Origin: Thalassobaculum_A sp040219615 | Lineage (GTDB): Bacteria; Pseudomonadota; Alphaproteobacteria; Thalassobaculales; Thalassobaculaceae | NCBI RefSeq assembly: GCF_040219615.1 | Contig: NZ_JAVJSE010000014.1 | Coordinates: forward strand, 190,489-254,488 | Reading direction: 5' to 3' | Length of the DNA stretch: 64,000 nt | Shown here: one piece after another, positions 51,231-60,761 of the stretch | How positions within the stretch are numbered: the stretch's first letter is position 1 | Layout: the number at the start of each line of letters is the position of its first letter | Position numbers and translations under genes: made by a program | The notes under the pieces: generated by a model | Database searches by the model: none | Seen by the model: the letters and a program-made list of their open reading frames with translations, nothing else | Told to the model about the DNA's origin: nothing

Positions 51231-52484
51231 TCAGGCGGTCGCCGCCTCGTTGTTGACCGCCGAGTCGAGCTGCTCGACGTCGACGATGGCGTCGGTGAAG
51301 TTGCAGCCGGTGATATCGGCGCCGGTCAGGTCGGCGCCGGTCAGGTCGCAATGCGACAGGTTGGCGCCGCGCAGGTTGGCACCCTTCAGCTTGGCGTCGT
51401 TCAGCTTGGCGCCCGACAGGTTGGCGGGCCACAGCCGGCCGGTCGGGCGGCCCTTGCTGTCCTTGAGGTTGACAGGCCCGATGATCGACTTCTCCAGGTT
51501 GGCGCCGGTCAGGTTGGCGCCCGACAGGTTGATGCCCTCCAGCATCGACTTCGCGAGGTTGCAGCCTTCGAGGTTGCACTTGGCCAGGTCGGACATGACC
51601 AGCAGCACCTCGGCCAGGTTGGCGCCGGACAGGTTGGAGCCGTGCAGGTCGGCGCCGGACAGGTTCACGCCGGGGATGTCGATGAAGGTCAGGTCGGTAT
51701 TGACCAGCACCGCCCGATGGCCGAGGCGTCCGTCCTCACGGATCCAGACATAGTGGTTGTTCAGGGTGTCGCGGATGTCGGCCGGCAGCGAATCCTCGCT
51801 GCGGACCATGTTCGCGCCGGTCAGGTTGGCCGACGCCATGTCGCAGCCGTCGATGTTCGCGCCCGCGAGGTTGGCGTGCTTGAACACCGTGTTGTCGATC
51901 ACCGCGTTCTTCAGGTTGACGTCCTGCAGGTTGGCGCCGGTGAAATCGGTGTCGGCCAGGATGCAGTTCGAGAGGTCGGCGCCCTCCAGGTTGGCGTTTC
52001 GCAGGTTGACGCTGGACAGGTTGGCGCCGGTCAGGGTGGCGCCCGCCAGGTTGGCGTTGGCCATGGCCGAGTTCGAGAGGTCGGCGCCGCGCTCGTTGCG
52101 GGTCGGCGCCTCGCGGCTGCCGTCCTCGCCCTCCGAGCCGAACATCAGCGTCCCGCCGCGGAAGTCGGCGCCGCGCAGGTTGGCGCCGTTGAAGTTCACG
52201 TTGCGGATGTTGGCGCCGCGCAGGTCGGCGTTCTCGAAGTTGGCGCCCTTGGCGTCGGCCCCGTCCATGACGGCGCAGAACATGTCGGTGTGACTGAGGT
52301 CGGTACGGATCAGAATGGCCCGCGACAGGTCGGCGCCGGACATCTTGGCGCCGCGCAGGCGCGCACCCTCGAGCGAGAACCCCGCGAGGTTCTGCCGCGC
52401 CAGGTTGGCGCGCACGCCGCCGCGGCCCTTCTGAAGCCACGACTCATGCTCTTGTAGAACGCTCACAAACTGCTGCGGCGTCAT
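51231..52484 (-). CDS. pentapeptide-repeat protein, copy B
   Basis: Paralogue of the 49405 gene, 417 residues, with the same two-block plan: EHESWLQKGRGGVRANLARQNL at about 12-33 and NHYVWIREDGRLGHRAVLVNTDL near 240 begin the two beta-helix blocks. The insert DSKGRPTGRLWPANLSG near the C-terminus matches GADGQPTGRLWVANLSG in copy A. The shared architecture shows tandem duplication. No enzymatic motif is seen. Gap 51073-51230 upstream of copy A's unit has a small GC hairpin (CCGGGGC...GCCCCGG) that may end this transcript. Confidence 0.83.
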   Translation of the reverse strand: MTPQQFVSVLQEHESWLQKGRGGVRANLARQNLAGFSLEGARLRGAKMSGADLSRAILIRTDLSHTDMFCAVMDGADAKGANFENADLRGANIRNVNFNGANLRGADFRGGTLMFGSEGEDGSREAPTRNERGADLSNSAMANANLAGATLTGANLSSVNLRNANLEGADLSNCILADTDFTGANLQDVNLKNAVIDNTVFKHANLAGANIDGCDMASANLTGANMVRSEDSLPADIRDTLNNHYVWIREDGRLGHRAVLVNTDLTFIDIPGVNLSGADLHGSNLSGANLAEVLLVMSDLAKCNLEGCNLAKSMLEGINLSGANLTGANLEKSIIGPVNLKDSKGRPTGRLWPANLSGAKLNDAKLKGANLRGANLSHCDLTGADLTGADITGCNFTDAIVDVEQLDSAVNNEAATA

Positions 52485-52640
52485 GCCGGCGCCCCCGAGA
52501 TCCCTTGCCGAACCGGTTCAGGCTTCCCCAACCCTGTCGCATGAAACGTTAACATATTCTATCACGCAGGTGCGACCGGGTGCGCGCCCGCTGACTGTCG
52601 AACCCATGCAGGGACCGTGCCGGATGGCGGTCCGGCCGGG

Positions 52641-55600
52641 TCACTCGGCCGGCGCCTTGCCCTCGGCGACGGTCCCGCCGACCGATTGCGCCCGGGAACT
52701 GGCCGAGCGTCCCTCGATGGCGGCCATGAACAGCGACAGCATCGGCGGTATCAGCCCGAGGGTCAGGAGCGCCGACAGCGAAAGCCCGCCGACGACGACC
52801 GATCCCAGGCCGCGATACAGCTCCGAGCCGGCGCCCGGCATCAGCACCAGCGGCATCATCCCGAGCACGCTGGTCAGGGTCGACATGAAGATCGGCCGGA
52901 TCCGGTTGCTGGTGGCTTCCAGGATCGCCTCCGCCGGGGTCAGTCCTTCCTTGCGCAGGTGGTAGAGAGTCTGGTCGACCAGCAGGATGGCGTTGTTGAC
53001 CACGGTCCCGATCAGGATGACGAAGCCGAGCAGCGTCAGCATGTCGAGGTTCTGCTGGTACAGCCGGTTCAGCAGCCACAGCCCGATCACCCCGCCGGCG
53101 GTCGCCAGCGGCACCGAGAACACGATGATCAGCGGGTAGAAGAAGCTCTCGAACAGCACCGCCATGACCAGGTAGACGATGACCAGGGCCAGCGCGAGAT
53201 CCAGGACCATGTGGTTCCAGGTCTCGGTCAGCTTGTCCGCGGTGCCGGACATCAGCAGCTTGGTGCCCGGCGGCAGGCCCTCGGCGCGCAGCGGCTCGAT
53301 CACTTCCGACGTCAGGATCTCCATCGCCTGCTCGAGCGGCATCGCCGGCGGCGGGCTGATCTGCAGCGTGATGGTGCGGGCCCGCTCGCGATGGCGGATC
53401 TCGGTCGGCCCGGCGGTCTCGAACACGCTGGCGAGCGACCCGACCGGCACGATCGTCCCGGAAGCGGTCACCACCGGCAGGTCGCGGATGCCCTGGGTCT
53501 GGCCGATCTGCTTGACCGGGCCGCGCAGGGTCAGGTCGATGCGTTCCCCGCCGACCGTGATCTCGGCCACCCGCATGCCGTCGTTGAAGGCGTCGACGGT
53601 CTGGCCGAGTTCGACCGCGCTGATGCCGTTGTCGGCCAGCCGGATACGGTCGGGGACCACCCGGATCTCCGGGGCGCCCAGTGTCAGGCCCGGCTGCGGC
53701 CGCATCTGGGTGCCCTGGTCGCGCGGCATGGCCGTCGAGACCTTGCGGGCGGCCCGGCCGGCGACCTCGACGATCTGCTCCAGGCTGCCGCCGGCGATGT
53801 CCAGGTCGATGGCCCTGGCGCCGCCGATGCCGCGGCCGAACAGCGAGGTCTGCTGGAAGAAGCCGAGGGTGCCGGGCTCGCGGAACGCGGCGTCCCGCAT
53901 CGGCTTGATGAGGTCGGCGGCGCGCCCCGGGTCGACGGCCGCCGCCCCGATGATGGCGTTGGCCCGGAACGCCGCGAAGAAGAACTGCTCGATCTTCGGC
54001 TGACCGTCGGCGGTGGTCGGGGTCGGGTCGCCGTCCTCGGCCCACAGTGCGCGGGTCGCATCCTCGATGCGGCCGGCGATCTCGGTCATGGTGCCGAGGT
54101 TGTAGCCGGCCGGCGGCTGCACCCAGCCGATCACCAGGTTCCGATTGCCGTTCGGCAGGTAGTCGATCTTCGGCAACATCACCCAGGTGACCAGCGAGGT
54201 GGCCGCGGTGAGGCCGACGATCATGCCGATCGCGGCCGACCGGCGGCCGATCGCCAGCCGGGTCAGCGCCAGCGCGCCGGCCTTGAAGGCGTCGGCGCCG
54301 GCGTCGATCAGCGGCACCCGCAGCGCTCTCGTCGAATTCGGGTTCTTGCCGAGCAGCCGGCCGGCCAGCGCCGGAATCACCGTGACCGACACCAGCAGCG
54401 ACAGCAGCACGGCGACGGAGATCGCAACCGCGATGTCCCGGAACAGCTGGCCGACCTCCAGCTTCATGATCAGGATCGGCAGGAACACCATGACCGTGGT
54501 CAAGGCCGAGACCAGCACCGCGCCCCAGACCTGGCTGGCGCCCCGGTAGGCGGCGTCGCGGGCGCTGTGGCCGCTCTGGCGCAGCCGGAAGATATTCTCC
54601 AGCACCACGATGGCGGCATCCACCACCATGCCGACGGCGAAGGCAATGCCGGCCAGCGAGATCACGTTGATCGAGCGGCCGAGCGCGGCCATGGCGACGA
54701 ATGAGCCGATCACCGACACCGGGATCGCCAGCGACACCACCAGCGTCGCCTGCCACGACCGCAGGAAGATGAACAGCACTGTCGCCGCCAGGGCGCCGCC
54801 GATGTAGATGTTGCTGGTGACGAGGTCGATCGCGGAATTGATGTAGGTGGTCTCGTCGTAGACCTGCTGAAGGATCAGGTTCTGCGCCGGCAGGTAGTCC
54901 CGCTGCAGGTCGGCGATGGCATCGCGCACGCCCTGCATGGTCTCGATGACGTTGGCACCGGTCTCGCGGTACATCGGCATGCCGATCGCCGGCACGCCGA
55001 AGCGGCGGATGTTGGACACCGCCTCCTTGTAGTCGAACACCACCTCGGCGACGTCGCCGACGGTGACGCGCGCCACCCGGCCGGTGAGCGGGTCGGTATC
55101 GGTGCGCAACACCACGTCGCGGACGATGGTTGGGCTCTCCAGGTCGCCCTCGGTCCGCACCGTGTAGCGACGCTTGCCTTCCTCGACGGCGCCGCCGGAG
55201 ATCGACGCGTTGGCCTGGCGCAGCGCCGCCACGACCTGCGGGACGGTGATCTGGAACTGGGCGAGCCGTTCCGGGATCACCACCACCTGCATCTCGCGCT
55301 CGCTGCCGCCGTAGATGTTCATGCGGGCGATGCCGGGCACGCGCTCGATGCGGTCCTTGATGACGTCCTCGACGAAGTCGTAATAGGTGCCGATCCGGCG
55401 CTCGTTGCCCGGTCCCGGCATCAGCACCATCCAGGCGATGGCGTTGTCGTCCGACCCGGCGGTGTCGAGGATCGGTTCCTCGGCCTCGTCGGGATAGTCG
55501 CCGACCCGGTCCAGGCGGTTCGCCACCAGCAGCAGCGCCTTGTCCATGTCGGTGCCGATCTGGAACTCCAGCTCGATCGAGGCGCGCCCGACCTCCGACC

Positions 55601-55847
55601 GGCTGCTCATCTTGCGCAGGCCCTCGAGGCCGCGCAGCTCGTCCTCCTGGCGGTTGACGATCTCGCGCTCGACCTCGGCCGGCGCCGCGCCGGCCCAGTC
55701 CGTACGCACGCTGATCACCGGCTGATTGACGTCGGGGGCCAGCTGAATCGGGATGCTGAGCAGCGCCACATAGCCGAACAGAATCACCATGAGCACGGTG
55801 GAGATCACCGCGATCGGGCGTTCGATGGAGGCGCGGATCAGGTCCAT
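52641..55847 (-). CDS. RND-family efflux pump inner-membrane transporter (AcrB/HAE1-like)
   Basis: Proton-driven RND pump of 1068 residues with 12 expected helices and two large periplasmic loops. The start is MDLIRASIERPIAVISTVLMVILFGYVALLSIPIQLAPDV. Family marks include VREGLRE-type SNIRRFGVPAIG, LAGIAFAVGMVVDAAIVVLENI (TM4 with the proton-relay Asp), and LTLLGFVILIGTVVNNAILLVD in the second half. It is 18 bp downstream of the adaptor gene, so both form one efflux system; an outer-membrane TolC partner is not in the window. Substrates unknown (drugs, lipids or solvents). Confidence 0.93.
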   Translation of the reverse strand: MDLIRASIERPIAVISTVLMVILFGYVALLSIPIQLAPDVNQPVISVRTDWAGAAPAEVEREIVNRQEDELRGLEGLRKMSSRSEVGRASIELEFQIGTDMDKALLLVANRLDRVGDYPDEAEEPILDTAGSDDNAIAWMVLMPGPGNERRIGTYYDFVEDVIKDRIERVPGIARMNIYGGSEREMQVVVIPERLAQFQITVPQVVAALRQANASISGGAVEEGKRRYTVRTEGDLESPTIVRDVVLRTDTDPLTGRVARVTVGDVAEVVFDYKEAVSNIRRFGVPAIGMPMYRETGANVIETMQGVRDAIADLQRDYLPAQNLILQQVYDETTYINSAIDLVTSNIYIGGALAATVLFIFLRSWQATLVVSLAIPVSVIGSFVAMAALGRSINVISLAGIAFAVGMVVDAAIVVLENIFRLRQSGHSARDAAYRGASQVWGAVLVSALTTVMVFLPILIMKLEVGQLFRDIAVAISVAVLLSLLVSVTVIPALAGRLLGKNPNSTRALRVPLIDAGADAFKAGALALTRLAIGRRSAAIGMIVGLTAATSLVTWVMLPKIDYLPNGNRNLVIGWVQPPAGYNLGTMTEIAGRIEDATRALWAEDGDPTPTTADGQPKIEQFFFAAFRANAIIGAAAVDPGRAADLIKPMRDAAFREPGTLGFFQQTSLFGRGIGGARAIDLDIAGGSLEQIVEVAGRAARKVSTAMPRDQGTQMRPQPGLTLGAPEIRVVPDRIRLADNGISAVELGQTVDAFNDGMRVAEITVGGERIDLTLRGPVKQIGQTQGIRDLPVVTASGTIVPVGSLASVFETAGPTEIRHRERARTITLQISPPPAMPLEQAMEILTSEVIEPLRAEGLPPGTKLLMSGTADKLTETWNHMVLDLALALVIVYLVMAVLFESFFYPLIIVFSVPLATAGGVIGLWLLNRLYQQNLDMLTLLGFVILIGTVVNNAILLVDQTLYHLRKEGLTPAEAILEATSNRIRPIFMSTLTSVLGMMPLVLMPGAGSELYRGLGSVVVGGLSLSALLTLGLIPPMLSLFMAAIEGRSASSRAQSVGGTVAEGKAPAE

Positions 55848-55865
55848 GGTCTGCCCTTCACGGTC

Positions 55866-56987
55866 TCATGACTGTGGTTGCACGGCCTGGCCGGAGCGCA
55901 GGTTCTCGTTGCCGCGCACCACCACCACGTCGCCGGCGGCCAGCCCCTGCAGTACCTCGTAGCGGCTGCCGAGGCTCTCGCCGAGCTGGACGCTCTTGGC
56001 CACCGCCTTGCCGTCGACCACCACGAATACCGACTGCCGGTCGCCGCTGCGCACGATGGCGTCCTTCGACACCGTCAGGACGTTGCGGGCGCCGCCTACC
56101 GGGATGTGCAGGGTCGTCGTCTGGTTGGCGGCGATGGCATAGGCGATCGGGTCGGCCTGGATCACGAAGCGCACCGCCCGGGTACGGGTTCGGGGATTCT
56201 CCTCGGGGACGATGGCACGTACCGCGGCGAAGACATGGCCGCCATTCGCCACCTCCGCCTCCACGGCCGTTCCCGCAGGCAGGGCCGAAAGCCGGTCCGC
56301 CGGCACGTCGGCCTCGATCTCGATCTCGGCATCGTTCAACAGGGTGACCACCGGGTCGCCGATCCGGACATAGGCGCCGGCGGAGGTGTGCTTCACGGTG
56401 ACGACGCCGTCATAGGGTGCGCGGACACTGGCATCGGCGACGGCGATCTCGGCGAGGTTGAGCTGGGCGGCCGCGGCCGCCAGGTCGGCTTCGGCGCGCA
56501 CCAGCGACGCCTGGGCGATCTCGACGTCGCGCTGGGCGTCGTCGGCGAGATCCCTGCGGAACGCGGTCGAACCCTTCAGGCGGTCCTGCCGGTCCAGGGT
56601 CTGGCGGGCCTTGGCGGCGGTGGCACGATCGCGCGCGACCGCCGCCTTCGCCGCCCGGACCGCGGCGTCGCGCAGCTCGCGTTCGCTCTCCAGCCGGTCA
56701 TGGGACAGCATCGCCAGCACGTCGCCCCGCTTGACCCGATCGCCGACCTGCACCGCCACACTGGCCACACGCTCGGCGACGCGCGCCGCCACGGGGCCGT
56801 TCTGGCGCGCCACCAGGCGACCGAGGACGTCGATGGTCTGGCTCATCGGCTCTTCGTGCACGGTATCGACGCCGACGGCCTGCTTGCGCTCCTGGCCGGG
56901 GGCCGATTGGGCGAAAGCCGGGGCGATCGTCGCGGCGAGGCCGACCAGGACGAGGGCGGTGCGGAGGCAGGGGAACATTCGGCGCAT
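55866..56987 (-). CDS. RND efflux periplasmic adaptor (membrane fusion protein)
   Basis: Adaptor of about 373 residues. Signal peptide MFPCLRTALVLVGLAATIAPAFA at the N-terminus. A lipoyl-like half RVASVAVQVGDRVKRGDVLAMLS precedes a helical hairpin (about 105-170), then the second lipoyl half VRAPYDGVVTVKHTSAGAYVRIGDPVVTL, and a beta-barrel end. Start placed at MRRMFPC (56987); 56978 is possible, and the longer frame begins at TTG. It links the RND pump to an outer-membrane channel. Confidence 0.9.
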   Translation of the reverse strand: MRRMFPCLRTALVLVGLAATIAPAFAQSAPGQERKQAVGVDTVHEEPMSQTIDVLGRLVARQNGPVAARVAERVASVAVQVGDRVKRGDVLAMLSHDRLESERELRDAAVRAAKAAVARDRATAAKARQTLDRQDRLKGSTAFRRDLADDAQRDVEIAQASLVRAEADLAAAAAQLNLAEIAVADASVRAPYDGVVTVKHTSAGAYVRIGDPVVTLLNDAEIEIEADVPADRLSALPAGTAVEAEVANGGHVFAAVRAIVPEENPRTRTRAVRFVIQADPIAYAIAANQTTTLHIPVGGARNVLTVSKDAIVRSGDRQSVFVVVDGKAVAKSVQLGESLGSRYEVLQGLAAGDVVVVRGNENLRSGQAVQPQS

Positions 56988-57103
56988 CCTGTCGAACACC
57001 AACGGGGTCCGGGCACGCGACCGGACCAAGGCTTATATCAACGAATCCTCGCACCTGCGAAGACCGAACCTATTGGCATACGCCTATCCAACGCGGCCGG
57101 ATG

Positions 57104-58951
57104 TCAAACCAGTCGCAGCATCAGCAGTGCCAGCCCGGCCGCCAGCAGAGCCAGCCGCTTCCAGGAGAACAGGGCGGCGCCGTCGCCGCCGGCCAGTGCA
57201 GCGGCCACCAGCCACAGGGCGGCGCCGATCCGCAGGAACGCCACGCCCGCTTCGAAGGGCTGGCCAAGCGGGTCGAGGATCGCCGGCTGCACCACGAAGG
57301 CGATCGGCACCAGGTACAGGCCGAGGCCGAGCCGCAGCGCCCGCCCGGCGACCGCCAGCCAGGGCGCGTCGGCCATGCCGGCGGCGATGAACACGGTGCC
57401 GCACACCGGTGGCGTGATGGTCGACAGCAGGGCGTACCAGAACACGAACAGATGGGTGACCAGCGGCGGCAGGCCGAGCTCGATCAGCGCCGGCCCGGCG
57501 ACCGCGACGCAGATCACGTAGGCCGCCGTGGTCGGCACCTCCATGCCGAGGATCAGGCAGGCGAGGGCCGTCAGCGCCAGCGCCGCCCACAGCTGGCCGC
57601 CGGACAGCGCCAGCATCGCCGAGGTGACCTTCACGCCCAGGCCGGTCTGGTTCAGCACCCCGACGATCAGCCCGGCGCACACGATGATCGCGGCGATCCC
57701 GGCGGTCTGGCGGCCCGCGTCCACCGCCGCCTTCGCGACCCGGTCGAGGAAGGCGCGCGGGACCGGGCGCAGCCGCTCGTCGACCGCCAGCAGGGCGACG
57801 GCGGTGACGATGGCGGCGCCGGCCGCCGACTGCGGCGTGCGACCGGTGCCGAACAGCACCGCCAGCAGCACCCCGAAGGGCAGCACGAAGAACGGCAGCA
57901 GCGCCAGCACCGCCCGCCCGGACGGCCGCTCCGATGCCGGCATCGGCGCCAGCCCGGCGCGCGCGGCCTGGCGGTCGACGCCGATCCAGCAGGCCACGAA
58001 GAACAGGATCGCCGGCAGGGTCGCGGCGATCACGATGTCGGTGTAGGGGCGGGTCAGCAGCTCGGCCATGACGAAGGCGCCGGCGCCCATCAGCGGCGGC
58101 ATGATCTGCCCGCCGGTCGAGGCCACCGCCTCGACCGCGGCCGCCAGGCTGGCGGGATAACCGAGCCGCTTCATGGTCGGCAGGGTGATGGCGCCGGTCG
58201 AGGCGACGTTGGCCGAGGCCGAGCCGCTGATCGAACCGAACAGCGCCGAGGCGATCACCGCCACCTTGGCGGCGCCGGCCCGCAGCCCGCCGGCGCTCCA
58301 CACCGCGATCGCCATGAAGGCGCGGCCGGCCTCGCCGCTGCCGACCACCGAGCCGAGCAGCACGAACACCGCCACCACGTCGACCGAGATGCCGGTCAGC
58401 GGCCCCCACAGGCCGCCCTCGGCGATGGTCAGGGTGCCGAGGAAGCTGGCGAGCGGAAACCCCGGGTGGCCGAACCGGCCGGGCAGCAGATCGCCGAACA
58501 CGCCGTAGGCGAGGGCGACCACCGCGACCGCCGGCAGGATCCACTTGATCGCCCGCCGCCCCATCTCCAGCACCACCAGGATCAGGGTGAGCGACAGGGC
58601 GATCTGCAGCGGGCCCTCGAGGTAGCCGTACTGGTCGACCAGGCTGTCGCGGTCCAGCGCGATCCACAGGCAGCCGGCCGCCCCCAGCGCCGCCGCCAGC
58701 CAGCCGCCCCAGCGGGCCAGCCGCCCGGACGCCGGCGCGAACACGAAGATCCAGGGCAGGGCCAGCAGCAGGTGCAGCGGGCGGGTGACCAGGTTCGGCA
58801 GCAGGCCGGCCGACATCAGGTAGAGGTGATAGCCGGCGCCGAGCAGGCCCCAAAGCACCGCGACCCGCCGGACCAGGGGATGGTCCAGCGGGTCGAGGGC
58901 CGTGGGAAGGCGATCCGGCGCGGCGGCGCCGCGCTGGTTGCCGGCGGTCAC
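57104..58951 (-). CDS. fused TRAP transporter permease (TAXI type)
   Basis: Membrane protein of 615 residues with about 16-18 hydrophobic segments, combining the small (Q) and large (M) TRAP permease subunits. The M domain shows GSISGSASANVASTGAITLPTMKRLGYPASLAAAVEAVASTGGQIMPPLMGAGAFVMAE, characteristic of TAXI-TRAP permeases. It starts at GTG overlapping the SBP stop (GTGA); the 1054-residue frame upstream is a shadow. It transports, by sodium or proton gradient, the ligand bound by the TAXI receptor; substrate unknown, with dicarboxylates or amino acids typical. Confidence 0.9.
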   Translation of the reverse strand: MTAGNQRGAAAPDRLPTALDPLDHPLVRRVAVLWGLLGAGYHLYLMSAGLLPNLVTRPLHLLLALPWIFVFAPASGRLARWGGWLAAALGAAGCLWIALDRDSLVDQYGYLEGPLQIALSLTLILVVLEMGRRAIKWILPAVAVVALAYGVFGDLLPGRFGHPGFPLASFLGTLTIAEGGLWGPLTGISVDVVAVFVLLGSVVGSGEAGRAFMAIAVWSAGGLRAGAAKVAVIASALFGSISGSASANVASTGAITLPTMKRLGYPASLAAAVEAVASTGGQIMPPLMGAGAFVMAELLTRPYTDIVIAATLPAILFFVACWIGVDRQAARAGLAPMPASERPSGRAVLALLPFFVLPFGVLLAVLFGTGRTPQSAAGAAIVTAVALLAVDERLRPVPRAFLDRVAKAAVDAGRQTAGIAAIIVCAGLIVGVLNQTGLGVKVTSAMLALSGGQLWAALALTALACLILGMEVPTTAAYVICVAVAGPALIELGLPPLVTHLFVFWYALLSTITPPVCGTVFIAAGMADAPWLAVAGRALRLGLGLYLVPIAFVVQPAILDPLGQPFEAGVAFLRIGAALWLVAAALAGGDGAALFSWKRLALLAAGLALLMLRLV

Positions 58952-59898
58952 TTCAGGGCGTCGGGCACGGCAACGCCGGCCTCGGCGTAATACTTCGCGG
59001 CGCCCGGGTGCAGCTTGGCCCCGAGATTGGCCAGCATCGCGGTGTTCACGCCGCCCCACCACGGGTTGCTCTTGGTCATGCCGTCCTTGCCGGTCCAGAA
59101 CGCCTTGGTGAGCTTGTAGGCGGTGTCGTCGTCCATCGAGGCGACGGTGTAGGCGTTGACCGGCAGCGAGATGGTGGTGACGTCGGTGTCGACGCCGGGA
59201 TAGGTGCCGGCCGGGATCACCAGCCTGTCGCCCTTGACCTTCTCCAGGTCGGCGGCACTCAGGCTCAGCAGCCGGACGGCGGTGCCGGCGGCAGCCTCGG
59301 TGACGTTCGGTGCCGGGTAGGAGCCGGCGGTCGCGAACCCGGCGACCTGGTTGTTCTTCAGCGCCGGCACCGCGGCGTTCAGTTCGACGTCGACGAACGA
59401 CACCTTGTCGTCGATGCCCAGCGCCGTGAACACGTCGTGGGTCTTGCGCTCGCCGAAGCTGCCCTTGCCGCCGGCGATGAAGCTCTTGCCGGCGAGGTCG
59501 GCGAAGCCCTGGACGCCGGAGTCGGCGCGCACCACCCAGTGCATGGTCAGCGACGGGATCGGGAACAGGCCACGCACCACGTCGTAGCCGGTCTCGCCCT
59601 CGAACGGCTTCTTGCCGGCCATGGCGTTGCCGACCAGCGACGGCGGCGAGGTGAACACGTAGCCGCCGGTCCGGCGCGAGGCCTCCTTGACGTTCTGCAC
59701 CGAGCCCTGGCTCTCCTCGACGGTGACGTCCAGCCCGGCGGCGGCCTTCGCGACCTCGGAGAGCTGCACGGCCATCACGTAGTAGGACGAGCCGGACTTG
59801 GCGGCCTTCAGGGTGACGCGGCCGTCGGCAGCGGCCGGGCCGGCCGCCGACAGGGTGAGTGCGGCGGCGGCCAGGGCCGCCGTCAGGGTCTTCTTCAT
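58948..59898 (-). CDS. TAXI-family TRAP substrate-binding protein
   Basis: Periplasmic receptor of 316 residues. Signal peptide MKKTLTAALAAAALTLSAAGPAAA, then VTLKAAKSGSSYYVMAVQLSEVAK, the TAXI nucleus that binds the ligand carboxylate, and later GKGSFGERKTHDVFTALGI and WGGVNTAMLANLGAKLHPGAAKYYAEAG. GGGAGG sits 9 bp before the ATG. Encoded just before the fused permease with a 4 bp overlap, it forms a two-gene transporter. Ligand unknown. Confidence 0.9.
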   Translation of the reverse strand: MKKTLTAALAAAALTLSAAGPAAADGRVTLKAAKSGSSYYVMAVQLSEVAKAAAGLDVTVEESQGSVQNVKEASRRTGGYVFTSPPSLVGNAMAGKKPFEGETGYDVVRGLFPIPSLTMHWVVRADSGVQGFADLAGKSFIAGGKGSFGERKTHDVFTALGIDDKVSFVDVELNAAVPALKNNQVAGFATAGSYPAPNVTEAAAGTAVRLLSLSAADLEKVKGDRLVIPAGTYPGVDTDVTTISLPVNAYTVASMDDDTAYKLTKAFWTGKDGMTKSNPWWGGVNTAMLANLGAKLHPGAAKYYAEAGVAVPDALK

Positions 59899-60268
59899 GC
59901 TGGTTTCCTCCCACCGATCGCGCTGGCCGGGATGCGGCTGCCTGCGCGGTTGGCGGCAGGGGAGCACCGGTGCAATTGGCCGTCAAGCGGGCGTGGCGGG
60001 TGGTCCGGCGGGATGCCGCGGATTCTGGAACCCGGCCGCCCCCGGGGCCGCGGGGGCGAGCGGTCGCGCCGGCTGCCGCGGATTCCGGAAAGGTTGTTCT
60101 TCGGGTATCCTTTGCAGTGATGTAGGGAGGCTCGGGGAATACCCCGGTCGACGGGCGGACGGAGGATGAGGGTGACGGCAAGGGCCGAAGCACGAATGTT
60201 CTCCGGTTCGGCGACGATCCCGGGTTTTCGCCGGCCGGCCCCGATGTCGGTGTCGCCTCCTCCCCCAC

Positions 60269-60616
60269 GTCGTCATTCCGGAGCGGCGCGCGCCAGCGGG
60301 ACGCATCCGGAACCCACGAAGCGACCTACGGTGTTCACACATCTCGAAATGGCGTGCGGTTTCATGCAGTTCGTGACGCCCGTCATTTCGTGGTTCCCGG
60401 AGCCGGCTGCTCGCGCAGCCTCTCCGGGATGACGACAGGGGGGTGGGATCTCGCAGTGAAATCGGCCGAATTCCGCCAAACTTCCGTCATTCCGGAGGGG
60501 ACGCGTGAGCGTCCGGCTCCGGAACCCACCAGCCGCCGAGAAATGTGTGAACACCGTAGGTCGCACCGTGGGTTCCGGCTCGCCCGCGCCGGCGCGCGGG
60601 CGTCCGGAATGACGAC
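60269..60616. repeat. REP-like composite repeat, locus 4
   Basis: At least four units: GTCGTCATTCCGG...GGAACCCACG at 60269, a degenerate GTCATTTCG...CCGGGATGACGAC near 60380-60435, CCGTCATTCCGG...GGAACCCACC at 60484, and GTGGGTTCCGG...CCGGAATGACGAC to 60616. A 26-28 bp inverted repeat (60321-60346 against 60537-60564, core GACCTACGGTGTTCACACAT) brackets the middle. It fills most of the 860 bp gap after the TAXI-TRAP operon; I see no gene in 59899-60761. Confidence 0.8.
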
Positions 60617-60761
60617 AAAGGGGGGGATGATGGACGACCGGGACAGCAAGGAATTCTCACGGCATGGCTCAACTGCCGCATGGCAGTGGTAGCCTCGCTG
60701 CCAATTCTGGCCAAAGTCGAACTCAGAGCGTGTGAACCTATCCCAGCGCGGTCTGCGCCGC

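Noticed and set aside
57104..60268. 1054-codon extension of the TRAP permease frame
   Set aside because: The part beyond 58951 overlaps the TAXI receptor gene in another frame and has no family similarity; the GTG overlap gives a normal start.
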